From an uncultured Oscillospiraceae bacterium (GTDB taxonomy: Bacteria > Bacillota_A > Clostridia > Oscillospirales > Oscillospiraceae): 22,729 nt of DNA. Below, piece by piece: positions 1-6,823 of the stretch; the stretch's first letter is position 1, and each line of letters opens with the position of its first letter. Where the stretch lies: positions 1 to 22,729 of the forward strand of contig CAKTGD010000006.1 of the NCBI GenBank assembly GCA_934561335.1, given 5' to 3'. The translations under genes and the position numbers were made by a program. The notes beneath the pieces were generated by a model. That model saw nothing but the letters and a program-made list of their open reading frames with translations, was not told the DNA's origin and made no database searches.

Positions 1-601
1 CGTACTTCTCCGCCAGCGCGCAGATCTCCGGCAGCTTAGCGATGTCGCCGCCCATGGAAAAGACGCCGTCGGTCACAATCAGAACACCGTTTTTGCCACC
101 GATTTTCTGCAAGATGCGCTCAAGCTCCTCCATATCGCTATGGCGGTAGCGCAGCATTTTTCCATAGCTCATCTGGCAGCCGGCGTAGATGCTGGCGTGG
201 TTTTCCTTATCGCAGATGACATAGTCATGCCGATCCACCAGTGCGGAAATAATGCCCACGTTGGACTGAAATCCGGTCCCGAAGGTGACGACGCCCGGCT
301 TGCGCAGGAATCTGGCCAGTTCTGCCTCCAGCTCCAGATGCAGCTCCAGCGTGCCGTTGAGAAAGCGGGACCCGGAGCAGCCGGTTCCGTATTTTTCCAG
401 CGCCTTTACGCCGGCTTCAATGATTTCGGGATGAATGGTCAGCCCAAGATAATTGTTGGAGCCCAGCATGATGCGGCGTTTGCCCTCCATGGTGACCTCT
501 ACATCCTGACGTGATTGCAGAGCGTGGAAGTAAGGATATACCCCCTGATCTTTCAGCTCGCCGGCCAGAGACGGCGCATAACATTTTTCAAAAATATCCA
601 T
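1..601 (-). CDS. PLP-dependent alpha-oxoamine synthase, partial (KBL/BioF/serine palmitoyltransferase-like)
   Basis: The gene runs off the left edge, leaving the first 200 codons. The translation opens MDIFEKCYAPSLAGELKDQG and carries LGSNNYLGLT near residue 47, SGSRFLNGTLELHLELE near 75-91, and HASIYAG plus VTDGVFSMGGDIAKLPEI further on. These belong to fold-type I PLP enzymes that condense an amino acid with an acyl-CoA and lose CO2 (glycine C-acetyltransferase, 8-amino-7-oxononanoate synthase, serine palmitoyltransferase). The NGT-x3-H motif and the YPYF start resemble Bacteroides-type serine palmitoyltransferase more than E. coli KBL, as I recall those sequences. The PLP lysine lies outside the window, so substrate cannot be settled. 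The ATG at 601 is preceded by AAGGAGG (606-612) at good spacing. It is divergent from spoIVB and has its own strong promoter. Confidence 0.85.
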   Translation of the reverse strand, partial: MDIFEKCYAPSLAGELKDQGVYPYFHALQSRQDVEVTMEGKRRIMLGSNNYLGLTIHPEIIEAGVKALEKYGTGCSGSRFLNGTLELHLELEAELARFLRKPGVVTFGTGFQSNVGIISALVDRHDYVICDKENHASIYAGCQMSYGKMLRYRHSDMEELERILQKIGGKNGVLIVTDGVFSMGGDIAKLPEICALAEKY

Positions 602-651
602 TGTGCCTCCTTATGGCATTTGCTTCATCAAACATTCCTAATTTAATGCAC

Positions 652-680
652 ATTATACAGGTAGATAAAAAAATTGTCAA
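652..680 (-). promoter_or_regulatory. Consensus sigma-A promoter of the oxoamine synthase gene
   Basis: Read on the minus strand there is TTGACA, 17 bases, TATAAT, a perfect match to the housekeeping consensus. It lies about 50 bases upstream of the start codon at 601 in an AT-rich stretch, which suggests strong, vegetative expression. In the same intergenic region I found no convincing plus-strand promoter for spoIVB. Confidence 0.8.
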
Positions 681-847
681 TTTTCTTTTTATTTGCAGTA
701 TAAAGCGGAGAAAAATACATTTTTCAACTGACAATCCTGCCTGTTTTTAACGGACATTTTCCGACGGGCTCTGCAAAAAATAAAACAGTCACCGGTGACA
801 AAAACGGCGAAATACGGCAAGCATTTTGCAAAGAAAGGGTGATTTTT

Positions 848-1831
848 TTGTATGAAATGCGAAAAAAACGGTGGCTATCCCTTCTCTTTTCCTGCCTGCT
901 GGCGGTATCCATGGCCACACCGTCTTGGGCTGCGGAAAGGGCGCGTACCTTGATCCCGCTGGGAAAGGCAGTGGGCATCAAGCTGTTTTCTGACGGAGCA
1001 CTGGTGGTTTCGCTGGAGGGTAGCGGTACACTGCGTGTGGGAGACCTGCTGCTGCGGGTCAATGACACCCGGATACAATCAACCGAGCAGCTTCAGTCGC
1101 TGCTGCAGGAGAACGGCAGCGTGCCGGTATCTATGCAGGTGCGGCGCGGCGAAAGGCTGATGACCTTTACGGACACGCCGCGGCGGGGAAATGACGGCGT
1201 ATACCGGCTGGGCGCGTGGATTCGGGACAGCATGGCCGGTGTGGGCACGCTGACCTACTATGATCCGCAGACTGCCGGTTATGGCGCATTGGGTCACGGG
1301 ATCACCGATGTGGATACCGCGCAGCTGATGAGTCTTGGCAGCGGCTCTATTATGGAGACAACCGTCAAGGCGGTAAAGCGGGGGAGAAAGGGCGATCCCG
1401 GCGAACTTAAAGGCGATTTTACCGTGCAGCGTGATGTGGGTACGCTGACGGCCAACACCAGCGGCGGCATTTTCGGAAAGGTGGCCGACAGCGATTTCAT
1501 CGGTGCGGCAAAGGCGCTTCCTGTAGCGCGAGCCGGCGAGGTCGCGTGCGGCCCTGCCACCATTCTGGCCACCGTCAGCGGGAATGAGACGCGGGAATAT
1601 CAGGTGGAGATCCTGCGGCTGTATGATAGCGGCCGCGATACCCGCGACCTGATGCTGAAAGTGACAGATCCGCAGCTGCTGGCGGTTACCGGCGGTATTG
1701 TACAGGGCATGAGCGGAAGCCCGATCCTGCAAAACGGGAAATTTGTGGGCGCCGTGACCCATGTGCTGCTGGATGACCCGTCCCGGGGCTACGGAATTCT
1801 AATGGAAAATATGCTGAAGATGGCTGGCTGA
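848..1831 (+). CDS. spoIVB: SpoIVB peptidase (S55 family)
   Basis: SpoIVB is a serine protease made in the forespore, secreted into the intermembrane space, where it triggers the SpoIVFB-dependent processing of pro-sigma-K. The 327-residue product has a hydrophobic N-terminal segment (about residues 8-28) as export signal or anchor, a PDZ-like part (about 38-103), and the S55 domain. The catalytic triad is visible: His150 in GALGHGITD, Asp274 in KVTDPQ and Ser291 in GMSGSPI, followed by GAVTHV. It is shorter than the B. subtilis protein, mainly before the PDZ part. In-frame starts are GTG 839, TTG 848 and ATG 857. I chose TTG 848 because AAAGGGTGAT (834-843) is correctly spaced for it; 839 sits inside that ribosome binding site. 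In Bacillus spo0A usually follows; here a small cysteine-rich gene does. Confidence 0.92.
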   Translation: MYEMRKKRWLSLLFSCLLAVSMATPSWAAERARTLIPLGKAVGIKLFSDGALVVSLEGSGTLRVGDLLLRVNDTRIQSTEQLQSLLQENGSVPVSMQVRRGERLMTFTDTPRRGNDGVYRLGAWIRDSMAGVGTLTYYDPQTAGYGALGHGITDVDTAQLMSLGSGSIMETTVKAVKRGRKGDPGELKGDFTVQRDVGTLTANTSGGIFGKVADSDFIGAAKALPVARAGEVACGPATILATVSGNETREYQVEILRLYDSGRDTRDLMLKVTDPQLLAVTGGIVQGMSGSPILQNGKFVGAVTHVLLDDPSRGYGILMENMLKMAG

Positions 1832-1839
1832 GAGGGGGG

Positions 1840-2064
1840 ATGACCGTGCGCTCACTGCTGATCCGCGATACCACCCGCGAGGAGCGGGAAGAAATCGTCC
1901 GGCGGGCGCTGAGTGCCTGCGGCGGCAGCTGCGAGGGATGCAGCGGCTGCGGCAATACGGGAGGCGGCCGGACGGAGACCATCTATCAGCCCTATATCGA
2001 CGGCGAAAAGGAACTCTTTCAGATCAACGAAGCGTACTCCGCAGGATGCCGCCTGATCCGCTGA
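1840..2064 (+). CDS. Small cysteine-rich protein of unknown function
   Basis: This 74-residue protein starts 8 bases after the spoIVB stop, with GAGGGGGG as ribosome binding site, so it is very probably cotranscribed with spoIVB. It begins with a charged helix-like part (LLIRDTTREEREEIVRRAL), then a glycine/cysteine cluster with Cys27, Cys31, Cys34 and Cys37 (C-x3-C-x2-C-x2-C), then YQPYIDGEKEL and a last Cys70. The cluster could bind a metal or form disulfides, but nothing in the sequence proves this. I recall similar short clostridial proteins carried in databases under unreliable names such as a purine biosynthesis label; there is no resemblance to PurH visible here. No signal peptide or membrane segment is seen, so it is probably cytosolic. 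Confidence 0.75.
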   Translation: MTVRSLLIRDTTREEREEIVRRALSACGGSCEGCSGCGNTGGGRTETIYQPYIDGEKELFQINEAYSAGCRLIR

Positions 2065-2078
2065 CGCGGCAGAGAGGG

Positions 2079-2110
2079 AAAAAGGGCAGGGCACATACCG
2101 TGCCCTGCCC
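2079..2110 (-). terminator. Intrinsic terminator of the ABC ATPase gene
   Basis: GGGCAGGGCAC and GTGCCCTGCCC form a perfect 11-base-pair stem with the loop ATACC (2095-2099). On the minus strand the stem is followed by TTTTT, the arrangement of a Rho-independent terminator just after the stop at 2125. On the plus strand no T-run follows, so it should stop the unit ending at 2064 poorly. Confidence 0.85.
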
Positions 2111-2124
2111 GATCATTTATACAG

Positions 2125-3297
2125 TTACCACTCCAGATTTTTTTCCGTTTCCTTGCTGAAAACGTGGGCCACATTGCCGCCGAAGATCATGTTGACCTCG
2201 CTGCCCATGGGGAAGTGGGCGGCATTGCCGTTGGTGGGGACGATGACCACCACATCGTGGCCGTTGGTGGAGATGTGCAGATGCACGGACGAGCCCATCA
2301 GCTCGCTGACATCCACCTTGCCCTTGACACCGTCGGCGCACAGCATGATATGGTCGGGACGGACGCCCAGCACGATATCCTGCTCCGGTACGTCCTTGGC
2401 GCTGAGGCGCGCCTGCTTATCATCGGCCAGCTCCACGGTGATGCCGTCCAGCGTCACGGCGTAGCGGCCGTTCTGCTTGATGAGACGGGCGTCGAAGAGG
2501 TTCATCTGAGGTGTGCCGATGAAGCCTGCCACAAACAGGTTGGCAGGGTGGTCGAACACCTCCTGGGGCGTGCCGATCTGCTGAATGAAGCCATCCTTCA
2601 TGATGACGATACGGTCGCCCAGCGTCATGGCCTCGGTCTGGTCATGGGTCACATAGACGAAGGTGGTGTCGATGCGCTGGCGCAGCTTGATCAGCTCAGC
2701 GCGCATCTGGTTGCGCAGCTTGGCGTCCAGATTGCTCAGAGGCTCATCCATCAGGAACACGGCGGGGTCGCGGACGATGGCACGGCCAATGGCCACACGC
2801 TGGCGCTGGCCACCGGACAAGGCCTTGGGCTTGCGGTCCAGATACTGGGTGATGTCCAGAATCTCGGCGGCCTCCCGCACCTTCCGGTCGATCTCAGCCT
2901 TGGGAACCTTCTTCAGCTTCAGGGAGAAGGCCATATTCTCATACACAGTCATGTGGGGGTAGAGAGCGTAGTTCTGGAACACCATGGCGATATCCCGGTC
3001 CTTAGGCTCTACATCGTTCATCAGCTTATCGCCGATCCACAGCTCGCCGGAGGTAATGTCCTCCAGACCGGCGATCATCCGCAGGGTGGTGGACTTACCG
3101 CAGCCGGAGGGACCCACCAGCACGATGAACTCCTTGTCCGCAATCTCCAGACTGAACTGCTGAACGGCCACCACGCCCTCTTCGGTGATTTGAAGGCTGC
3201 TCTTCTTCTCTGCCGGTTCCTCGCCCTTTTTCACCTTTTTCTTCTTTTCGGTGTTGGGGTAGACCTTTTTGAGATCCTTTAATACGACCTTTGCCAT
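2125..3297 (-). CDS. Sugar ABC transporter ATP-binding protein, MsmX/UgpC type
   Basis: A 390-residue cytoplasmic ATPase that powers binding-protein-dependent sugar uptake. Visible motifs: Walker [10 protein letters not shown] (62-70), Q-loop Gln108, signature LSGGQ (160-164), Walker B FLMDEP (181-186), D-loop SNLDAK, and switch His218 in YVTHDQ. The C-terminal third (about 265-380) matches the TOBE/regulatory domain of MalK, MsmX and UgpC. Compared with ordinary members, residues 15-41 hold an extra lysine-rich stretch between the first strand (KVYPN) and the strand leading to Walker A; I know this variant from other clostridia. The start [14 protein letters not shown] is fixed by family similarity, although no good ribosome binding site lies directly before it. 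It stands alone with its own promoter and terminator, as multi-purpose MsmX ATPases often do, and is the likely motor for the sugar permeases at 10427-12120, which lack one. Confidence 0.93.
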   Translation of the reverse strand: MAKVVLKDLKKVYPNTEKKKKVKKGEEPAEKKSSLQITEEGVVAVQQFSLEIADKEFIVLVGPSGCGKSTTLRMIAGLEDITSGELWIGDKLMNDVEPKDRDIAMVFQNYALYPHMTVYENMAFSLKLKKVPKAEIDRKVREAAEILDITQYLDRKPKALSGGQRQRVAIGRAIVRDPAVFLMDEPLSNLDAKLRNQMRAELIKLRQRIDTTFVYVTHDQTEAMTLGDRIVIMKDGFIQQIGTPQEVFDHPANLFVAGFIGTPQMNLFDARLIKQNGRYAVTLDGITVELADDKQARLSAKDVPEQDIVLGVRPDHIMLCADGVKGKVDVSELMGSSVHLHISTNGHDVVVIVPTNGNAAHFPMGSEVNMIFGGNVAHVFSKETEKNLEW

Positions 3298-3401
3298 AAT
3301 GAATGACTGTAACCGTTCTGCCTCCGCAAGGAACAGTCTCGTAGCCGCTTTACAGCGCGCCGCCTTACGACAGGTCTCCACACTGCCGCACCGCCAGTCA
3401 C
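3279..3401 (-). CDS. Possible leader peptide overlapping the ABC ATPase start
   Basis: Minus-strand reading frame of 40 codons starting with GTG at 3401, preceded by a strong AAAAGGAGGA (3411-3420) about ten bases upstream. The predicted product is very basic (RRR, KRLRD, RRQ) and its TAA stop lies 16-19 bases inside the ATPase gene, in another reading frame. The ATPase start at 3297 has no convincing ribosome binding site of its own, so translation of this frame could couple to it. I recognise no family, and the peptide may instead be an accident of a structured leader. Low confidence. Confidence 0.25.
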   Translation of the reverse strand: MTGGAAVWRPVVRRRAVKRLRDCSLRRQNGYSHSLWQRSY

Positions 3402-3482
3402 AGCGGATCTTCCTCCTTTTGATGTGCCGCCGCAGGCCAAGAAGTGGAGTGGCAAAGCGGCGGTTGGAATAAGACAGTGTAT

Positions 3483-3511
3483 ATTTTATACGAACTTTTC
3501 CCAAATTACAA
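3483..3511 (-). promoter_or_regulatory. Candidate promoter of the ABC ATPase gene
   Basis: Minus-strand TTGTAA, 17 bases, TAAAAT. An overlapping alternative is TTGGGA, 17 bases, TACACT (3476-3504). Either gives an untranslated leader of roughly 170-180 bases before the start at 3297. It lies just downstream, in the direction of transcription, of the terminator at 3557-3587, which would insulate it. Confidence 0.55.
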
Positions 3512-3556
3512 GGGGAAAAACGGAATAGCGCACAACTGTTTTTCCCTGAAAATAGT

Positions 3557-3587
3557 AAAAACGGGCAGCCCGGCAAAGGACCGCCCG
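3557..3587 (-). terminator. Intrinsic terminator in the lysR/ABC intergenic region
   Basis: On the minus strand CGGGCGGTCC and GGGCTGCCCG pair over ten base pairs (two G-T wobbles) around the loop TTTGCC, and TTTTT follows directly. No protein gene that it could end is seen upstream on that strand, as lysR at 3865 runs the other way. It may end a small RNA or stop antisense transcription before the ATPase promoter. Confidence 0.7.
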
Positions 3588-3708
3588 CCTTCTCCACAAC
3601 ACAGAGTATAGGGATAGGATGGAACAGGGTGATGGCCGCGCGGGGGGACCGTGCAGCCATCCAAGGGATTTGAGGATAGAAAGGAAAAGTAATATGTGGA
3701 GAATTACT
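3557..3708 (-). ncRNA. Candidate small RNA between lysR and the ABC ATPase gene
   Basis: A minus-strand promoter-like TTTACA, 17 bases, TATTTT lies at 3715-3743, and the terminator at 3557-3587 lies downstream, giving a transcript of about 150 bases. Inside it, GATGGCTGC and GCGGCCATC (3653-3661 with 3631-3639) can form a nine-base-pair stem with one wobble. I found no reading frame with a ribosome binding site in it and recognise no riboswitch class. The 567-base gap between the ATPase start and lysR otherwise holds only promoters and the possible leader peptide. Confidence 0.3.
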
Positions 3709-3794
3709 GCTAATAAAATACATGAAGTTACCCCATATGTAAAGCGACAGTTTTTCATTTTTATATGAAGAAATGTCATAATTGATGGTTGCAT

Positions 3795-3824
3795 TTGCAG
3801 CAGCTTCATGGTAAGCTTTATGCT
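3795..3824 (+). promoter_or_regulatory. Candidate lysR promoter with partial dyad
   Basis: TTGCAG, 18 bases, TATGCT lies about 40 bases before the lysR start. The -10 region overlaps an imperfect inverted repeat, GGTAAGC and GCTAACC (3810-3827), the sort of T-N11-A-like element that LysR proteins bind, which would fit autoregulation. The match is moderate. Confidence 0.35.
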
Positions 3825-3864
3825 AACCTGATAATGGTAACTTAGTAGAAAGGAAGCGGAGTCC

Positions 3865-4737
3865 ATGGACAGTAAAAAGCTGGAAGCATTGGCTGTTGCC
3901 GCAGAACAGGGCAGCTTTACCCGTGCAGCGCAGCTGCTGGGCTATACCCAGTCGGGCCTGACCCATATGATGAACAGTCTGGAACGCGAGATCGGCTTTC
4001 CGGTGCTGGTGCGCGACCGACGCGGCGTACATCTGACACCGGCGGGACAGCGGATTTTGCCGATGGTGCAGCAGTGCCTTGCCGCCAATCAGGTACTGGC
4101 GCGTGAGATTGCCATGATCAATTCCCATCAGGAGGATACGATCCGGGTCGGTTCCTATGCCAGCATTGCCATGCATTGGCTGCCGGAGCTGATTGAGCAG
4201 TTCTGCCGCCGCCACGAGGGGGTAAGGGTGGATGTGCAGATGGGCTCTGTAAAGGAGGTATATCGCTGGGTGCAGGAGGGCAAGGTGGATATGGCCTTTA
4301 CCAGCCGCCAGGCGGATAGCTCGCTGGACTGGACGCCGCTGAAGCCGGATCCGCTGCTGGTGATCCTGCCCCGGAACTTTGATACCGGAGGCGCCGCCAG
4401 CCTCGATGTGCGCCGGTTGGAGGGGGAGGAATTCCTGATGCCCTCGCTGGGCTTTCGCCGGGATATCATGCGAGCGCTGGAGCGCTGCGGTGTGACGCCT
4501 GTTATTCGGGATACGCAGGTCAGCGATACTGTCATCATCTCTATGGTGGAGCATGGGCTTGGGGTCAGTATTCTCAGCCGCCTGGTATTGAAGGGCCGCT
4601 CTGACGATGTGCTGGCGCTGCCGCTGGATCCCCCCGCCGTGCGGGAGCTGGGCATTGCCACGCTGCCCAAAAAGGATCTGCGTCCATTGGTAAAACGCTT
4701 TATCAGCTTTACTGCGGAGACAGTGGATAAACTATAA
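3865..4737 (+). CDS. LysR-family transcriptional regulator
   Basis: A 290-residue regulator. Residues 1-60 form the LysR winged helix-turn-helix (AAEQGSFTRAAQLLGYTQSG ... LEREIGFPVLVRDRRGVHLTPAG). Residues from about 90 onward match the two-lobed effector-binding domain, with the family features of FLMPSLG and MVEHGLGVSILS. Length is normal for the family. The ATG at 3865 has AAAGGAAG upstream at fitting distance. It is followed after 27 bases by the acyltransferase-like gene at 4765, so the two are probably cotranscribed; the inducing ligand and target genes cannot be read from the sequence. The divergent ATPase gene is more than 500 bases away with its own insulating terminator, so a classical LysR-divergent-target pair is possible but not supported. 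Confidence 0.93.
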   Translation: MDSKKLEALAVAAEQGSFTRAAQLLGYTQSGLTHMMNSLEREIGFPVLVRDRRGVHLTPAGQRILPMVQQCLAANQVLAREIAMINSHQEDTIRVGSYASIAMHWLPELIEQFCRRHEGVRVDVQMGSVKEVYRWVQEGKVDMAFTSRQADSSLDWTPLKPDPLLVILPRNFDTGGAASLDVRRLEGEEFLMPSLGFRRDIMRALERCGVTPVIRDTQVSDTVIISMVEHGLGVSILSRLVLKGRSDDVLALPLDPPAVRELGIATLPKKDLRPLVKRFISFTAETVDKL

Positions 4738-4764
4738 AAGACTGCTTACTCGGGAGATGATTCT

Positions 4765-6162
4765 ATGTTGACCTTTACACCTGTGACCGCTGAGGCGATG
4801 CCTCTGCTGCGGCCCTATTATGCAAGTTGTCCCTACCGGCTGTGCGAATACAGCGCCGGTGCAAAATACATGTGGCGCGGCCACCTGCATTCTGAATATG
4901 CCTTTTCCGATGGATGCCTGCTAATCCGTAACTGTATTGACAGCGTTATGCAGTTTGACTATCCCATTCCCGGCCCGGATGGGGATGTAGAAGCTGCGCT
5001 GACCACAGTGGAAGATGAATGCCGACAAAAGGGGATCCGTCCAATTTTTTCGGTGGTGCCGGAATCCGAGGCGGGGAAACTGGCCCTGCGCTGGCCTCGT
5101 GTCACCATCACCAATGAGCGGGTGTGGAAGGATTATCTGTACCATGCAGAGGATCTTGCCCAATTCGCCGGACGGCGCTACAGCGGCCAGCGCAACCACA
5201 TCAATAAATTCAACAAAGAGCATCCGGATGCGGCGTTTATACCTCTGAGCGCGCAGGATACCGCCCTGCTGGACGCATTCTGGGCGGATTACCGGCAGGA
5301 ATTTCAGAAGCAAAGCCCTGAGGCCAAGCGTGAATTGGCGCTGGCACAGGAGATGTTTACGCATCTGGACAAGGGACTTTTCCGTGCCGGCGGTCTCATC
5401 TGGCAGGGGCGGCTGCTGGCCATCGCGCTGGCGGAAAAATGTGGCGACACGCTGGTATGCCATATTGAAAAAGCGCTCTACTCCCATGCCGGTGTTTACC
5501 CGGCCATGGTTCAGCGATTTGCCGCCTACTATGGGGCTGACTGCCGCTGGATCAACCGGGAGGATGACGGGCGCGATCAGGGCCTGCGTACCTCCAAGCT
5601 GCAATATCTTCCGGCGGAGCTGGGCAGCAAGATGCGCTTTGAGGTGGGCTGCGAGCTGGACGCCCTGCGCCATATCCCGGAGCTGCGTACAGCGCGTCTT
5701 ACCCTCTCTCCGTTTACCGACGCGGACAAAGCCGCTTACAATACCCTGTGTCTGGACGATGCACGGAACCGCTGGTGGGGATACGATTACCGGGATGACC
5801 TGAAAGGCGAGCTGACAGAGGATTATTTCCTGAATGTGACCCGGCAGGACTTTGAAAACCGCATTGCCATCAACTTTGCCGTCCGGCTGGATGGCAGGTG
5901 CATCGGTGAGGTGGTGCTCTATAACGGCGATTGGCGGGGCACCATGGAGCAGGGCTGCCGCATTGCCCCTGAATATGCCGGCCACGGCTACGGGACAGAG
6001 GCCTTTGCCGCGGTGGCGGACTGGGCGCTGTATCGTCTGGGACTAAGCCGTGTGGTGGCCAAGTGCTATAAGGAGAATGCCGCGTCCGAGCGGATGCTGT
6101 CCTTTTGCATGCGGCACAGCCACGATGACGACACATTCCGGTATTTTGAGAAAATTGTGTAA
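4765..6162 (+). CDS. Two-domain acyltransferase-like protein (DUF2156 plus GNAT)
   Basis: A 465-residue protein with two GNAT-fold parts. Residues 1 to about 300 match DUF2156, the catalytic-domain family of phosphatidylglycerol lysyltransferase (MprF); the diagnostic stretch is DYLYHAEDLAQFAGRRYSGQ followed by RNHINKFNKE (about 123-152). Residues about 308-465 are a RimJ/RimL-type N-acetyltransferase, with the acetyl-CoA loop in EYAGHGYGTEA (403-413) and the usual end DDDTFRYFEK. There is no membrane part, so it is not a full MprF. It could transfer an aminoacyl group from tRNA, an acetyl group, or both; substrates are unknown. The ATG at 4765 has GGGAG upstream. It follows lysR by 27 bases and ends at a terminator shared with the next convergent gene. 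Confidence 0.85.
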   Translation: MLTFTPVTAEAMPLLRPYYASCPYRLCEYSAGAKYMWRGHLHSEYAFSDGCLLIRNCIDSVMQFDYPIPGPDGDVEAALTTVEDECRQKGIRPIFSVVPESEAGKLALRWPRVTITNERVWKDYLYHAEDLAQFAGRRYSGQRNHINKFNKEHPDAAFIPLSAQDTALLDAFWADYRQEFQKQSPEAKRELALAQEMFTHLDKGLFRAGGLIWQGRLLAIALAEKCGDTLVCHIEKALYSHAGVYPAMVQRFAAYYGADCRWINREDDGRDQGLRTSKLQYLPAELGSKMRFEVGCELDALRHIPELRTARLTLSPFTDADKAAYNTLCLDDARNRWWGYDYRDDLKGELTEDYFLNVTRQDFENRIAINFAVRLDGRCIGEVVLYNGDWRGTMEQGCRIAPEYAGHGYGTEAFAAVADWALYRLGLSRVVAKCYKENAASERMLSFCMRHSHDDDTFRYFEKIV

Positions 6163-6170
6163 AACTGCGC

Positions 6171-6216
6171 AAAAAGAGCAGGTGCGGGGCGAAAAATCCC
6201 TGCACCTGCCTTTTTA
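6171..6216. terminator. Bidirectional terminator between convergent genes
   Basis: GCAGGTGCGGGG (6178-6189) pairs with CCCTGCACCTGC (6198-6209) around an eight-base A-rich loop, with one wobble. On the plus strand CTTTTT follows; on the minus strand TCTTTTT follows. It therefore serves both the gene ending at 6162 and the one ending at 6214, whose TAA overlaps the T-run. Confidence 0.85.
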
Positions 6217-6726
6217 TGCTTTCAGCAGCCGGATTCTTTCTTTGTAATCCGGCATGATCCGGGATACCTCGGCGTAAAAAGCGGGACTGTGGTCATGGTG
6301 CCGGATGTGTGCCAGCTCGTGGACCACCACATAGTCGATGGCCGCCTCGGGATAGCGCATCAGGTATAAGGAGAAGCACAGGCCGTTTTTTCCCGAGCAG
6401 CTGCCGAACCGGGTACGGGCGGCGGTGATCTTAACCGATGCGGGAACAACACCCATCAGCGCGGCATAGTGCGCCACCTTTCCCGGCAGCACTTCTCCGG
6501 CACGCTGCCGCAGGGCGGCGATTTGCGCATCTGTCAAGGGGGGATATGCCTCCTGACGGGCCTGTACCCTGGCCTGTGTCCGTTCCAGCCAAGCGGCGTG
6601 GGCCGCTGCAAAACGAGCGATCTCCGCCTCCGGCATGGCCATGGGCGCGCGCACCAGCACCCGGCCTTCCCGCGTTACCTCCAGCGCTGCCGTGCGGCGG
6701 CGGGAGCGGATAATTTCATATACCAT
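6214..6726 (-). CDS. YgjP-like zinc metallopeptidase (DUF45, M48-type)
   Basis: A 170-residue protein with the zinc protease motif HELAH (136-140) and a likely third ligand His146 in HHDHSPAFY, preceded by RTRFGSCSGKNGLCFS (104-119), the signature of the YgjP/DUF45 family. The N-terminal part (YEIIRSRRRTAALEVTREGR) is also typical. No signal or membrane segment is present, so it is cytosolic. It is somewhat shorter than E. coli YgjP-type proteins. The frame extends upstream to 6876, but the ATG at 6726 is chosen because AGAGGGTG precedes it at the right distance and the family similarity starts there. Physiological substrates of this family are mostly unknown. Divergent from the PPC gene with overlapping promoters. 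Confidence 0.88.
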   Translation of the reverse strand: MVYEIIRSRRRTAALEVTREGRVLVRAPMAMPEAEIARFAAAHAAWLERTQARVQARQEAYPPLTDAQIAALRQRAGEVLPGKVAHYAALMGVVPASVKITAARTRFGSCSGKNGLCFSLYLMRYPEAAIDYVVVHELAHIRHHDHSPAFYAEVSRIMPDYKERIRLLKA

Positions 6727-6750
6727 GCCTGCACCCTCTTTCCGGGTATC

Positions 6751-6779
6751 AGTATAGCACACCCCTGTACAAAAAGCAA
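6751..6779 (-). promoter_or_regulatory. Promoter of the YgjP-like gene
   Basis: Minus-strand TTGCTT, 17 bases, TATACT lies 25 bases upstream of the start at 6726, giving a very short leader. It overlaps the plus-strand promoter at 6766-6794, so the two divergent genes share their promoter DNA. Confidence 0.65.
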
Positions 6780-6794
6780 AAGCTGTGCTATGAT
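6766..6794 (+). promoter_or_regulatory. Promoter of the PPC/Nudix unit
   Basis: TGTACA, 17 bases, TATGAT, about 30 bases before the start at 6824. The -35 region is only fair, the -10 good. It interlocks with the minus-strand promoter at 6751-6779. Confidence 0.55.
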
Positions 6795-6823
6795 CTATAA
6801 AAAAGCATTCAGGAGGGCTGCGC

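Noticed and set aside
681..847. Search for a sigma-G or sigma-F promoter before spoIVB
   Set aside because: GTATA near 700 and CATTTT sequences occur, but no pair has the required spacing, so no promoter is called.
2164..3282. Open frame of 372 codons on the plus strand opposite the ABC ATPase gene
   Set aside because: It is a shadow: His-, Gly- and Leu-rich composition without any known motif, and the opposite strand codes for a complete, well-conserved ATPase.
3298..3723. Upstream extension of the ABC ATPase frame by 142 codons
   Set aside because: The extra part contains a promoter and a terminator hairpin, has no family similarity, and the conserved protein begins [11 protein letters not shown] at 3297.
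3693..3767. 24-codon plus-strand frame (ATG with GAAAGG upstream) in the lysR/ABC gap
   Set aside because: Weak site, AT-rich, no features of a membrane or leader peptide, and it overlaps the candidate minus-strand promoter; chance is the simplest explanation.
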